Source: CAIKBL01 sp964555355
Lineage (GTDB): Bacteria > Pseudomonadota > Gammaproteobacteria > Ga0077536
NCBI GenBank assembly: GCA_964555355.1
Contig: CAZKRY010000015.1
Location: forward strand, 1-64,000
Direction of reading: 5' to 3'
Length of the DNA: 64,000 nt
The notes beneath the pieces were generated by a model, which saw nothing but the letters and a program-made list of their open reading frames with translations, made no database searches and was not told the origin of the DNA. Within the stretch, counting starts at the first letter, position 1. Every line of letters starts with the position of its first letter. This document shows positions 35,956-45,249 of this stretch, piece after piece. A program made the translations under genes and the position numbers.

Positions 35956-37188
35956 ATGATTAGAAAACAAGAGAAGAACTTATTGGTTGGACTAGATATT
36001 GGGACGTCCAAAGTGGTGGCGATTGTCGGTGAAGTGTCGCCAGAAGGCCGTATCGAAGTGGTCGGTATAGGCTCGCATCCGTCGCGGGGACTCAAAAAGG
36101 GCGTGGTGGTGAATATCGAATCCACCGTGCAATCCATCCAGCGCGCCATTGAGGAGGCCGAACTGATGGCTGGCTGTGAAATCCGCTCGGTTTACGCCGG
36201 AATTGCCGGCGGTCATATCCGTAGTATCAATTCTCATGGCATCGTTGCGATCCGAGAAAACGAAGTGAACCACCTGGACGTCGAGCGGGTTATCGACGCG
36301 GCGCGCGCGGTCGCCATTCCGGCCGACCAGAAAATTCTGCACGTCCTCCCTCAAGAGTTCATTATCGACGGTCAAGAGGGGATTAAAGAACCAGTTGGCA
36401 TGTCCGGCGTGCGCTTGGAAGCTCGTGTACACATGGTCACGGGGGCAGTCAGCGCCGCTCAGAACATAGTAAAATGCGTCAGACGGTGTGGACTTGAAGT
36501 AGACGATGTTATCCTGCAACAGCTAGCATCGTCGTACGCCGTTTTGACGGAAGACGAAAAAGATCTCGGCGTGTGTTTGTGTGATATCGGGGGCGGTACC
36601 ACAGACATCGCAGTGTTCGCGCATGGCGCAATACATCACTCAGCGGTCATCCCGATTGCGGGCGACCAGGTGACCAACGATATTGCCGTCGCGCTGCGCA
36701 CACCGACGCATCACGCCGAAGACTTAAAAATAAAATACGCCTGCGCGCTCACCCAGCTCGCGAATCCTGAAGAGACTATCGAAGTACCCAGTGTGGGCGA
36801 TCGCCCACCGCGGCGACTCGTGCGCCAAACGCTGGCCGAGGTTGTTGAACCGCGTTATGAAGAATTGTTTAACCTCGTGCTGGCGGAACTCCGTCGCAGT
36901 GGGTTTGAAAGCATGATCGCGGCCGGCATCGTACTAACCGGTGGCGGCGCAAAAATGGAAGGTGCAATCGAATTGGCCGAAGAAGTCTTCAACATGCCGG
37001 TCCGTTTAGGATCTCCGCAATATGTAGCCGGCTTGGTTGACGTCGTGCGCAATCCGATTTATGCAACCGGCGTGGGCTTACTACTGTTCGGAAACGAGTC
37101 GGCGCGCAACGTGTTACATAGAAGCCGTTTGGAATCATCCAGCGGCGTGTGGGAACGAATGAAGAATTGGTTTCAGGGGCATTTTTAA
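35956..37188 (+). CDS. ftsA: Cell division protein FtsA
   Basis: 410 residues, actin-like ATPase anchoring FtsZ to the membrane. GLDIGTSKVVAIVGE and CDIGGGTTDIAVF are the two phosphate loops, and GIVLTGGGAKMEG the adenosine motif. The C-terminal amphipathic helix VWERMKNWFQGHF is the membrane anchor. The SHS2 (1C) domain lies about residues 85-165. Confidence 0.97.
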   Translation: MIRKQEKNLLVGLDIGTSKVVAIVGEVSPEGRIEVVGIGSHPSRGLKKGVVVNIESTVQSIQRAIEEAELMAGCEIRSVYAGIAGGHIRSINSHGIVAIRENEVNHLDVERVIDAARAVAIPADQKILHVLPQEFIIDGQEGIKEPVGMSGVRLEARVHMVTGAVSAAQNIVKCVRRCGLEVDDVILQQLASSYAVLTEDEKDLGVCLCDIGGGTTDIAVFAHGAIHHSAVIPIAGDQVTNDIAVALRTPTHHAEDLKIKYACALTQLANPEETIEVPSVGDRPPRRLVRQTLAEVVEPRYEELFNLVLAELRRSGFESMIAAGIVLTGGGAKMEGAIELAEEVFNMPVRLGSPQYVAGLVDVVRNPIYATGVGLLLFGNESARNVLHRSRLESSSGVWERMKNWFQGHF

Positions 37189-37324
37189 CGTGGTGCCGTG
37201 GGCAACAATTAACGATGCGAACTGTGGATTGAACGCTGGTAACTGAATCTAACGATGTAAAACCGACGGTTGTGCTTGTACGCAGGTTGCGGCAAGGGCG
37301 AACGCGCGGCGGAGGGTAAGTCTC

Positions 37325-38497
37325 ATGTTCGAATTGATGGATGCATATGGGCAGAGTGCGGTCATCAAAGTCATCGGCGTAGGCGGTGGCGGTGGCAACG
37401 CCGTCCAGCACATGCTGGGGGCGCAGATCGAAGGGGTTGAATTCGTGTGCGCCAATACCGACTCGCAGGCCTTGCGCAGCACCACGGTTAAAACGGTATT
37501 GCAACTCGGCAGCGACATCACCAAAGGATTGGGCGCGGGCGCGAACCCCGAGATCGGGCGTCAGGCCGCGTTGGAAGACCGCGATCGCATTAGCGATGTA
37601 TTGGATGGCGCCGACATGGTGTTCATTACCGCCGGCATGGGCGGTGGCACTGGTACCGGGGCGGCGCCGGTAGTCGCGCAGATCGCAAAAGAAATGGGTG
37701 TGTTGACCGTTGCGGTGGTAACGCGACCGTTCCCCTTCGAAGGTCGCAAGCGGATGGAAATCGCGACGCAAGGAATCAAGGAACTGAGCCAGTATGTCGA
37801 TTCGCTGATTACCATACCAAATGAGAAATTGCTTAGCGTGCTGGGCCGAGATATCAGCTTGTTGAATGCCTTTAAGGCCGCTAATGACGTCTTACTCGGC
37901 GCGGTACAGGGGATAGCAGAACTCATCACGTGCCCTGGGTTAATCAATGTGGATTTCGCTGACGTGCGTACCGTGATGTCGGAAATGGGCATGGCGATGA
38001 TGGGCACAGGACGCGGCAAAGGACCGGCGCGCGCGAAGGAAGCGGCGGAAGCCGCGGTGTCCAGCCCATTACTCGAAGACATCAATCTCTCCGGTGCTCG
38101 TGGGATCCTCGTTAACATTACATCCGGTTCCGATATCACGATGGGCGAATTCGAAGAAGTCGGTAACACGGTGAAAGCGTTCGCGTCAGATAACGCGACG
38201 GTCGTCGTTGGTACCGTGATTGACGAGCACATGGAAGGCGAGGTGCGCGTGACGGTGGTTGCGACCGGAATTGGCCTTGATGCGAAAGGCAAAGAAAAAG
38301 AAGCGCCTAAGGACATTCCGCGCGAAACTATTGCCGTCATCAACAAGCCGGCGGAGCCGCCTACCGAGTATTACAAAAGCTTGGATCGTCCGACCGTAAT
38401 TCGTAATCGCACCGAACCTGCCGAGTCGGCAGCCAGCGCCGCATCGCGCGCGGACTATCTCGATATCCCCGCGTTCTTGCGGCGTCAGGCGGATTGA
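37325..38497 (+). CDS. ftsZ: Cell division protein FtsZ
   Basis: 390 residues, tubulin-like GTPase forming the Z ring. GVGGGGGNAVQHM at the N-terminus, the GTP loop GMGGGTGTGAAPV (about residues 103-115), and the C-terminal conserved peptide DYLDIPAFLRRQAD, which binds FtsA, ZipA and ZapD. GGAGG lies 9 bp upstream. The 136-bp gap after ftsA is the widest in the cluster; I could not define a promoter in it, though one is expected there. Confidence 0.99.
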   Translation: MFELMDAYGQSAVIKVIGVGGGGGNAVQHMLGAQIEGVEFVCANTDSQALRSTTVKTVLQLGSDITKGLGAGANPEIGRQAALEDRDRISDVLDGADMVFITAGMGGGTGTGAAPVVAQIAKEMGVLTVAVVTRPFPFEGRKRMEIATQGIKELSQYVDSLITIPNEKLLSVLGRDISLLNAFKAANDVLLGAVQGIAELITCPGLINVDFADVRTVMSEMGMAMMGTGRGKGPARAKEAAEAAVSSPLLEDINLSGARGILVNITSGSDITMGEFEEVGNTVKAFASDNATVVVGTVIDEHMEGEVRVTVVATGIGLDAKGKEKEAPKDIPRETIAVINKPAEPPTEYYKSLDRPTVIRNRTEPAESAASAASRADYLDIPAFLRRQAD

Positions 38498-38581
38498 CGT
38501 CCCAGAAGGTTAAGTCCTCGTTAACTCCGAAGCTGCCTTAATGCTCTCGCTGGATGAGCTTAAGGCCTTGATGCGCTTGGG

Positions 38582-38610
38582 TTACCTGGCCAGATTTCGT
38601 GTGCTATGAT
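38582..38610 (+). promoter_or_regulatory. Extended -10 promoter candidate for lpxC
   Basis: TGCTATGAT (38602-38610) is a TGn plus TATGAT -10 element; TTACCT (38582-38587) at 17 bp is a weak -35. It lies 42 bp before the lpxC start and after the ftsZ stop, giving lpxC transcription independent of division genes. Confidence 0.5.
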
Positions 38611-38651
38611 GCGACCCGCCTTGGCCTTGCTTTGGGGGAAGCGGGGAATTG

Positions 38652-39563
38652 ATGCTTAAACAAAGAACTTTAAAAAATGTCATCCGCGCGACCGGTGTAG
38701 GACTCCATACCGGACGCAAGGTATTCCTGACCTTACGGCCCGCACCGCCCGATTCTGGGATCGTGTTCAGGCGCGTGGATTTAGATCCCGTGATTGAAAT
38801 TCCCGCCCGCGCCGAGTTTGTGGGGGACACCAGCCTATCCACGAGTTTGGTCCACCAAGGTGCGCGTATCTCAACCGTTGAACATTTGTTGTCGGCCTTC
38901 GCGGGCTTAGGGATCGATAATGCCATCGTCGACCTAAGTGCGCCCGAAGTGCCGATTATGGACGGAAGCGCCGGACCTTTCGTATTCCTCATCCAATCCG
39001 CAGGTTCCCAAGAGCAAAACGCACCTAAGCGGTTCATCAGAATTAAAAAGTCGATTTCCGTAAAAGATGGCGACAAGTGGGCGCGTTTTGAGCCGTTCAA
39101 TGGCTTTAAGGTGTCCTTTGGGATCGAATTTGATCATCCCTTCTTCCAACAAGCCAGTAATCGGGCGGAGATTGATTTCTCGACGACCTCCTTCGTTAAA
39201 GAAGTCAGTCGTGCCAGAACTTTTGGGTTCATGCGCGATGTCGAAATGTTGCGCGGGCGCAACTTGGCGCTTGGCGGAAGTCTCGACAATGCGGTGGTGG
39301 TCGATGACTATCGAATTCTCAACGAAGACGGTCTTCGCTACGAAGATGAGTTCGTGAAGCACAAAATACTGGACGCGATCGGCGATCTTTACCTGCTTGG
39401 GCACAGCCTCATCGGCGCATTTCACGGATACAAATCCGGACATCAACTGAATAACCAGCTACTGCGATCGCTTTTGCAGACTAAATCAGCGTGGGAGTCG
39501 GTGACGTTTTCCGCTGATGATGATGTGCCTATCTCATATATGGAGCCTTCGCCCGCGGTCTAG
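38652..39563 (+). CDS. lpxC: UDP-3-O-acyl-N-acetylglucosamine deacetylase LpxC
   Basis: 303 residues, close to E. coli LpxC (305). Zinc enzyme for the first committed step of lipid A synthesis. QRTLKNVIRATGVGLHTG, the zinc His in STVEHLLSAFAGLGIDN, and LGHSLIGAFHGYKSGHQLNN with the second His, Asp partner region and catalytic His. ATG 38652 has GGGG 5-9 bp upstream. FtsH-controlled turnover is known for E. coli LpxC; nothing here tests it. Confidence 0.98.
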   Translation: MLKQRTLKNVIRATGVGLHTGRKVFLTLRPAPPDSGIVFRRVDLDPVIEIPARAEFVGDTSLSTSLVHQGARISTVEHLLSAFAGLGIDNAIVDLSAPEVPIMDGSAGPFVFLIQSAGSQEQNAPKRFIRIKKSISVKDGDKWARFEPFNGFKVSFGIEFDHPFFQQASNRAEIDFSTTSFVKEVSRARTFGFMRDVEMLRGRNLALGGSLDNAVVVDDYRILNEDGLRYEDEFVKHKILDAIGDLYLLGHSLIGAFHGYKSGHQLNNQLLRSLLQTKSAWESVTFSADDDVPISYMEPSPAV

Positions 39564-39682
39564 GCGTCTCCGGATTCAGGACCGCGCGCGACGCTGTGCG
39601 CCTTCGGTCCCGGGAAACGCCATATCGCCATGCCGCTGTTAGGGATGATATAAGTCGGCCGCTGCGAAAAGTTAACCGCGCT

Positions 39683-40003
39683 TCAAGGCGAAGGGCCGCG
39701 CCCAATGTGCTCGACCTGTACTTGCACGGTTTTAACGCCCGTAAAAAGGGGGTGCGCGCGCGCCCAGGCGAGGATTTCCGGCCCTAAATAGCGCGCTCGC
39801 ACCACCCATGCCGGAGACGCCGCAACTAAGACCAAAACCCCCTGCTCATTCAAAATGGCGATTTTCAAGTGGTCGGCGAGCGCCTCGCCAAGGTGTTCGC
39901 GCAACGCAGCGTTCATGCGCTGCAACTCACGTGTACGCTGCACTAGGCGATTTAGGCTTTGATCCCCTTGCAGTACATCGGTGAGCGAGCGTGGAAGCTT
40001 CAT
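39683..40003 (-). CDS. DUF721 protein, DciA-like helicase loader candidate
   Basis: 106 residues, minus strand between convergent lpxC and divergent secA. The DUF721 fold shows as LQRMNAALREHLGEALADHLKIAILNEQGVLVLVAASPAWVVRARYLGPEILAWAR. DciA, the widespread loader of the replicative helicase DnaB in bacteria without DnaC, belongs to this family, but this protein is short and may be only a relative. The position between lpxC and secA is conserved in pseudomonads. Confidence 0.75.
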   Translation of the reverse strand: MKLPRSLTDVLQGDQSLNRLVQRTRELQRMNAALREHLGEALADHLKIAILNEQGVLVLVAASPAWVVRARYLGPEILAWARAHPLFTGVKTVQVQVEHIGRGPSP

Positions 40004-40041
40004 TGCGGATTTTATCGATCGTTCGGCCGTGCTGACGTCAA

Positions 40042-40091
40042 TATAATTTAGCGCAATGCCCTAAGGGCGGACCCACGCGGTTTGTTACAAT
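40042..40091 (+). promoter_or_regulatory. Possible secA promoter region
   Basis: Two -10-like elements lie in the 247-bp space between dciA and secA: a perfect TATAAT (40042-40047) without a convincing -35, and an extended TGTTACAAT (40083-40091). Either would give a leader of 150-200 nt before secA. No secM-like leader gene was recognised in this leader. Confidence 0.3.
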
Positions 40092-40250
40092 GCCGCTGCA
40101 TATTAACTGGTCCTCCGATGTGCGGCTTGAATTTGACCGTGCGCCGACGTGACTGGCTTCGTACACAGGGATTTCGATAAACCACCGTACTCGCGGGGAC
40201 TAAGTGCCCGCGGTCTGCCGCGATTGGGCGCCAAGTTTCCAGAGGATTTC

Positions 40251-42980
40251 ATGACTGATAGTTCGCCGTCACTTTCTCGACGCATCCTGCGAATGCTATT
40301 TGGTAGCCGCAACGATCGAATTCTGCGCAAGTTGCGCAAGTCGACAGAGGCGATTAATGGCCTCGAGGAGGCCATGTCGCAGTTGTCCGATCAAGCGCTT
40401 GCCGCCAAGACCGAGGAGTTCAAATCGCGCTTCGCACAAGGCGAAACGCTGGACAGTTTACTGGTGGAAGCGTTTGCGGTCGTCCGCGAGGCCGGCAAAC
40501 GCACACTAAACATGCGCCATTTCGACGTTCAACTTATCGGTGGGATGGTGTTGCATCAAGGGCGAATCGCTGAGATGCGGACCGGTGAAGGGAAAACTTT
40601 GGTCGCCACCTTGCCCGTCTATCTCAACGCGTTACAAGGGCGTGGGGTACATGTCGTTACGGTTAACGACTATTTGGCAAAACGTGACGCCGAATGGATC
40701 GGTAAAATCTACCGCTTCCTCGGACTCTCGGTCGGCGTGGTGTTGTCGGGCATTTCGCAAGAAGCGCGCAAGGCCGCTTATGCCTGTGATATCACCTACG
40801 GCACCAACAACGAATTCGGCTTTGATTATTTGCGCGACAACATGGTGTTTAGCAAGGACCAACGCGTGCAACGGGAGCTTGTATTCGCGGTGGTCGACGA
40901 AGTGGACTCCATTCTGATCGATGAAGCGCGTACGCCGCTCATCATTTCGGGGCCGACCGACGATCGCAGCGATCTCTACATCAAGGTCAACACGATTATT
41001 CCGTTCCTTAAACGACAGGAAACGGAAGAAGGGGAGGGCGACTATTCGGTCGACGAGAAATCGCGCCAAGTGCATTTAACCGAAGCTGGTCACGAGCGGG
41101 TCGAAGCGCTAATGGCAAAACACGGTATGCTGCCGGAAGGTGATAGCCTATACGCCGTTGGTAACATTGGCTTGATGCATCACATCAGCGCAGCGCTACG
41201 CGCACACGCGCTGTTCACTCGCGACGTCGATTACGTGGTAAAAGATCGGCAGATCATCATCGTCGATGAATTCACAGGCCGCACGATGCCCGGCCGGCGG
41301 TGGTCGGAAGGATTGCACCAAGCTGTGGAGGCGAAAGAAGGCGTGCCGATCCAGCTTGAAAACCAAACACTCGCTTCGATCACGTATCAAAACTATTTCC
41401 GCTTGTTCGAAAAATTGGCCGGAATGACCGGAACCGCCGATACCGAAGCTTACGAGTTTCAGCAAATCTACGGTTTGGAAGTCGTGGTGATTCCAACCCA
41501 CAAACCGATGATCCGAGCTGACCACGGCGATGTCGTTTTTTTAACGGCGAAGGAAAAATACAAAGCGATCGTGGAAGACATCGAAGATTGCATCAAGCGA
41601 CAGCAACCTGTGTTAGTCGGCACAACGTCGATCGAATCGTCGGAGTTTTTATCGAGTCTATTGACCAAAGACGGCATAAAACACCAAGTTTTAAACGCCA
41701 AATTTCATGAAAAGGAAGCGCAGATCATCGCGCAAGCTGGACGTCCGGCGACCGTAACCGTTGCGACTAACATGGCTGGTCGCGGGACCGATATCGTCCT
41801 CGGCGGCAGCTTGGATGCGGAATTCGCGGCACTACCCGCGGAAGCGGATGAGGCTCAGAGGAAAGCGATACGCGACGCATGGCAACAACGCCATGATGAC
41901 GTACTGGCCTCGGGAGGACTGCATATTGTTGGTACCGAGCGGCACGAGTCGCGCCGGATCGACAACCAGCTCCGCGGTCGCGCCGGCCGCCAAGGAGATC
42001 CTGGGTCTAGTCGCTTCTATCTTTCGCTCGAAGACAATTTGATGCGGATATTCGCCTCCGAGCGGGTCGCGTCGCTGATGCAAAAGCTCGGTATGCAAGA
42101 GGGCGAAGCGATCGAACATCCATGGGTTAGCAAGGCGATCGAGAACGCGCAACGCAAGGTAGAGGGACGCAACTTCGATATTCGCAAGCAACTGCTCGAA
42201 TTTGATAACGTTGCGAACGATCAGCGAAAGCATGTCTACGAGCAGCGCCGCGAATTGATGGAAGCAGCGGATGTGTCGGAAAACATTCTCGGGATCCGTC
42301 ACGACGTCGTGAACGAGATCATCGACGGGTTTATTGCGCCCCAGAGCTTTCACGAGGACTGGAACGTTGATGGGTTAACCAGCATGCTTTCCGACGATTT
42401 TGGCTTACCGATACGCGTGAACGAATGGGTCAAGGAAAACGCGGATTTGACCGAAGAGGCGATTCGCGCGCGTGTGCTGGAGGAAATCGAGCAGCATTAT
42501 CGTAAAAAAGAGGAACAGGTCGGCGCCGAGGTCATGCGCCAGTTCGAGCGAGCGGTCATGCTCCAAGTGCTGGACGGACATTGGAAGGAGCACCTGGCGG
42601 CGATGGACCAATTGAGGCAGGGTATTCATCTACGCGGCTATGCGCAAAAAGATCCTAAGCAAGAATACAAGCGCGAAGCGTTCGACATGTTTGCCAAAAT
42701 GCTACAAGCGATCATGCGGGAGGTCATCAGCATTTTGTCGCGAGTGGAGATCCGCGCGCGAGACGAAGTAGATGCCTTGGAAGCTCAGCGCAAACAGGAG
42801 GCTGAGCGGGTTCACCAACAGGTCCATGAAACGGTTAACGTGCTGGAGGAAGAGCCAGCGCAAGACCACCCGAACGTGCAAACGCCCGTCGTGCGCCGCG
42901 GCCCGAAAGTTGGACGTAACGATCCGTGTCCCTGTGGTTCGGGTAAAAAATTCAAACAGTGCCATGGAAAATTAGCCTAA
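40251..42980 (+). CDS. secA: Protein translocase ATPase SecA
   Basis: 909 residues from ATG 40251, with AGAGGA 4 bp upstream; the frame opens at 40149 but has no SecA homology there. Motor of post-translational export. Walker A MRTGEGKTLVATLP, Walker B VDEVDSILIDEARTPLIISG, PPXD segment after residue 220, GRGTDIVLGG and QLRGRAGRQGDPGSSRF of the second nucleotide domain. The C-terminal zinc tail RNDPCPCGSGKKFKQCHG binds SecB and phospholipid. Confidence 0.98.
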   Translation: MTDSSPSLSRRILRMLFGSRNDRILRKLRKSTEAINGLEEAMSQLSDQALAAKTEEFKSRFAQGETLDSLLVEAFAVVREAGKRTLNMRHFDVQLIGGMVLHQGRIAEMRTGEGKTLVATLPVYLNALQGRGVHVVTVNDYLAKRDAEWIGKIYRFLGLSVGVVLSGISQEARKAAYACDITYGTNNEFGFDYLRDNMVFSKDQRVQRELVFAVVDEVDSILIDEARTPLIISGPTDDRSDLYIKVNTIIPFLKRQETEEGEGDYSVDEKSRQVHLTEAGHERVEALMAKHGMLPEGDSLYAVGNIGLMHHISAALRAHALFTRDVDYVVKDRQIIIVDEFTGRTMPGRRWSEGLHQAVEAKEGVPIQLENQTLASITYQNYFRLFEKLAGMTGTADTEAYEFQQIYGLEVVVIPTHKPMIRADHGDVVFLTAKEKYKAIVEDIEDCIKRQQPVLVGTTSIESSEFLSSLLTKDGIKHQVLNAKFHEKEAQIIAQAGRPATVTVATNMAGRGTDIVLGGSLDAEFAALPAEADEAQRKAIRDAWQQRHDDVLASGGLHIVGTERHESRRIDNQLRGRAGRQGDPGSSRFYLSLEDNLMRIFASERVASLMQKLGMQEGEAIEHPWVSKAIENAQRKVEGRNFDIRKQLLEFDNVANDQRKHVYEQRRELMEAADVSENILGIRHDVVNEIIDGFIAPQSFHEDWNVDGLTSMLSDDFGLPIRVNEWVKENADLTEEAIRARVLEEIEQHYRKKEEQVGAEVMRQFERAVMLQVLDGHWKEHLAAMDQLRQGIHLRGYAQKDPKQEYKREAFDMFAKMLQAIMREVISILSRVEIRARDEVDALEAQRKQEAERVHQQVHETVNVLEEEPAQDHPNVQTPVVRRGPKVGRNDPCPCGSGKKFKQCHGKLA

Positions 42981-42998
42981 CAATCACGAGCAATCGGC

Positions 42999-44213
42999 AT
43001 GTTCGAAATTCTTGTTAATGAGCATCCCGCGCCAGTAAGCGGAATTCGCCTCGCGACGGCGTCGGCGGGTGTGCGCAAAGTTGGCCGCACTGATTTATGT
43101 GTCATTGAAATGCGCACGGGTGGCCATGCCGCGGGTGTCTACACCCGTAACGTGTTCTGTGCCGCGCCCGTGCATATCACGCGCGAGCATATGACACTGG
43201 CCGCGCCACGCTTGTTGGTGATTAACTCCGGGAACGCCAATGCGGGGACTGGCGCGCAGGGATTCGCGGACGCCCGCGCGGTGTGCACGGCGGCGGCCGA
43301 GGTGCTTGGCTGCCAGGTAGAGGCGGTGTTGCCTTTTTCAACCGGCGTCATCGGACAGCGCTTGCCCGCTTCGAAATTGATGGCGGCCTTACCGGGCGCT
43401 ATCGCGACGCTCGCCGAAGATAATTGGGCAGCGGCAGCGACTGCCATCATGACCACCGACACCGTGCCCAAGTCGCACAGTGTGCGCGTCAAAGGCGCGC
43501 AGGGTGAGTACACCGTGACCGGTATCGCCAAAGGCGCGGGCATGATCAAGCCTGATATGGCGACAATGCTCGCGTTTATCGCGACAGATGCCGTAGTCGA
43601 GCCGGCCGCGCTGCAAACCTTGTTGAACGACATCGTGGCGCGTAGTTTCAATCGAATCACGATTGACGGTGATACCTCGACCAATGACTGTTGCATGCTG
43701 CTCGCGAGCGGAGCCGCGGGAGACACCTCGCTCGATCCATCGCACCCGGATTGGCTAGCTCTACGGGCCGCAGTGCTCGCCGTCAGCCAGCAGCTGGCAC
43801 GCGCCATCGTCAAAGACGGTGAAGGCGCGACGAAACTCGTCACGGTGCGGGTGGTCGGTGGAGCAACGGAGGAAGCCTGTTTAAAAGCCGCGTATGCCGT
43901 CGCCGAATCGCCGTTGGTTAAGACCGCGCTTTTCGCGAGCGATCCCAACTGGGGACGAATTCTTGCCGCGGTTGGGCGATCTGGGGTGCCGAATTTGCGC
44001 ATCGAGGATATTGGCATCGCGCTGGACGGTCTACGCATCATTCAACACGGAGAACCGGTCGCGGCGTACGCTGAAAAAGAAGCCGCGGCGATCATGGCGA
44101 AGAGTGAATTCGCTATCAACGTGACCCTTGGCGAAAGTGCCATTGATGTGGCGGTTCTCACGTGCGACTTTTCGTACGATTACGTGCGGATCAACGCCGA
44201 GTACCGTAGCTAA
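42999..44213 (+). CDS. argJ: Glutamate N-acetyltransferase / amino-acid acetyltransferase ArgJ
   Basis: 404 residues. Recycles the acetyl group from N-acetylornithine to glutamate in arginine synthesis. Self-cleaves between Ala and Thr in GMIKPDMATMLAF to give two subunits, the Thr becoming the nucleophile. INSGNANAGTG and ITIDGDTSTNDC are further marks. If it also uses acetyl-CoA it would be bifunctional, which sequence alone does not decide. Follows secA by 18 bp. Confidence 0.96.
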   Translation: MFEILVNEHPAPVSGIRLATASAGVRKVGRTDLCVIEMRTGGHAAGVYTRNVFCAAPVHITREHMTLAAPRLLVINSGNANAGTGAQGFADARAVCTAAAEVLGCQVEAVLPFSTGVIGQRLPASKLMAALPGAIATLAEDNWAAAATAIMTTDTVPKSHSVRVKGAQGEYTVTGIAKGAGMIKPDMATMLAFIATDAVVEPAALQTLLNDIVARSFNRITIDGDTSTNDCCMLLASGAAGDTSLDPSHPDWLALRAAVLAVSQQLARAIVKDGEGATKLVTVRVVGGATEEACLKAAYAVAESPLVKTALFASDPNWGRILAAVGRSGVPNLRIEDIGIALDGLRIIQHGEPVAAYAEKEAAAIMAKSEFAINVTLGESAIDVAVLTCDFSYDYVRINAEYRS

Positions 44214-44254
44214 GCGTAGGTACTCACAAACGCATGGATGAGTAGCGCAACCCG

Positions 44255-45232
44255 ATGCCCGAACCCCGATTACACGTGGTCGCGGCAGCGCTCAGGAGAG
44301 CGACAGGCGAAGTATTGTTGAGCTACCGCGCGGCACGCCAAGCCCAAGGCGACTGTTGGGAATTTCCGGGCGGCAAGGTCCATCAAGGGGAAGCGCCGCT
44401 GGTGGCATTGGCGCGCGAACTCAAGGAAGAACTCGATATTGAAATCGCGCAAGAGAGCGTATCGCCATTAATCGACATTCCCCATGACTACCCTGAACGT
44501 GCGGTACGGCTGCAGGTCTGGGAAGTTACCCATTGGCGCGGCGAGCCTCGGGGAATGGAACAACAACCGATCGAGTGGGTCGCGCCGGCGGCGCTGCGTA
44601 CGCGGCGTTTTCCGGCCGCGAATCTGCCGATCATCACGGCGCTGCAACTCCCGAGAACGTTGCTCATCACCCCGGATCCTATCGCCAACCAAGCCTTTGT
44701 CGAGGAACTCGAGCGCTGCCTGCAGGATGGCGAACGGTTGGTTCAGCTGCGCGCAAACGATGCGACCACGCACGCGCTGAAGCCGCTGGCACGCGCGGCA
44801 CAGGCGCTTTGTCATCGGTACGGTGCGCGTCTCATGATCAACGGTAGTATCGAACTCATGCACGAGTTCGGCGCATCCGGCTTGCACCTCAAAAGCGTGC
44901 AGTTAGCCAGCTGTCACGCGCGACCAATCGGCGCCGACCGGTTGCTAAGCGTCGCGTGTCATTCACCGGATGAACTCGCGCGCGCTTATGCCATCGGCGC
45001 GGATTTTGCGTTGCTGTCCCCAATTGCCGCGACTGCTTCACACCCCACGGCGGTGCCGCTCGGCTGGGATGCGGCCGCGGCGTGGGTGCGGGATGCGAAG
45101 TTGCCCGTCTATGCGCTCGGCGGACAGTCGAGAGAAACGCTTGCCGATGCAATAGCGCATGGCTGCCAAGGAATCGCCGCGATTAGCGGATTGTGGCCCG
45201 CAACGTCCTACATCGCTGGCGGTCCAGCCTAG
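44255..45232 (+). CDS. Nudix hydrolase fused to a thiamine-phosphate-synthase-like domain
   Basis: 325 residues in two domains. The N-terminal part (about 1-130) is a MutT-type Nudix hydrolase with the Nudix box GKVHQGEAPLVALARELKEELDI, likely removing 8-oxo-dGTP. The C-terminal part (about 135-320) is a ThiE/TenI TIM barrel (LVQLRANDATTHALKPLARAAQALC, LMINGSIELMHEFGASGLHL). The fused form next to argJ/secA is known from pseudomonads; the job of the ThiE part is unclear and a thiamine role is not assured. Confidence 0.9.
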   Translation: MPEPRLHVVAAALRRATGEVLLSYRAARQAQGDCWEFPGGKVHQGEAPLVALARELKEELDIEIAQESVSPLIDIPHDYPERAVRLQVWEVTHWRGEPRGMEQQPIEWVAPAALRTRRFPAANLPIITALQLPRTLLITPDPIANQAFVEELERCLQDGERLVQLRANDATTHALKPLARAAQALCHRYGARLMINGSIELMHEFGASGLHLKSVQLASCHARPIGADRLLSVACHSPDELARAYAIGADFALLSPIAATASHPTAVPLGWDAAAAWVRDAKLPVYALGGQSRETLADAIAHGCQGIAAISGLWPATSYIAGGPA

Positions 45233-45249
45233 TCTCTATCGAGGGGAAC

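Noticed and set aside
40009..40041. Minus-strand TTGACG with GATAAA as a promoter for the DUF721 gene
   Set aside because: Spacing is 19 bp and the -10 would nearly touch the start codon.
43139..44041. 300-codon antisense frame in argJ
   Set aside because: Long antisense frames are common in GC-rich genes; argJ is intact and no family or ribosome site was seen. The same holds for those at 37561-38346 and 2823-3506.
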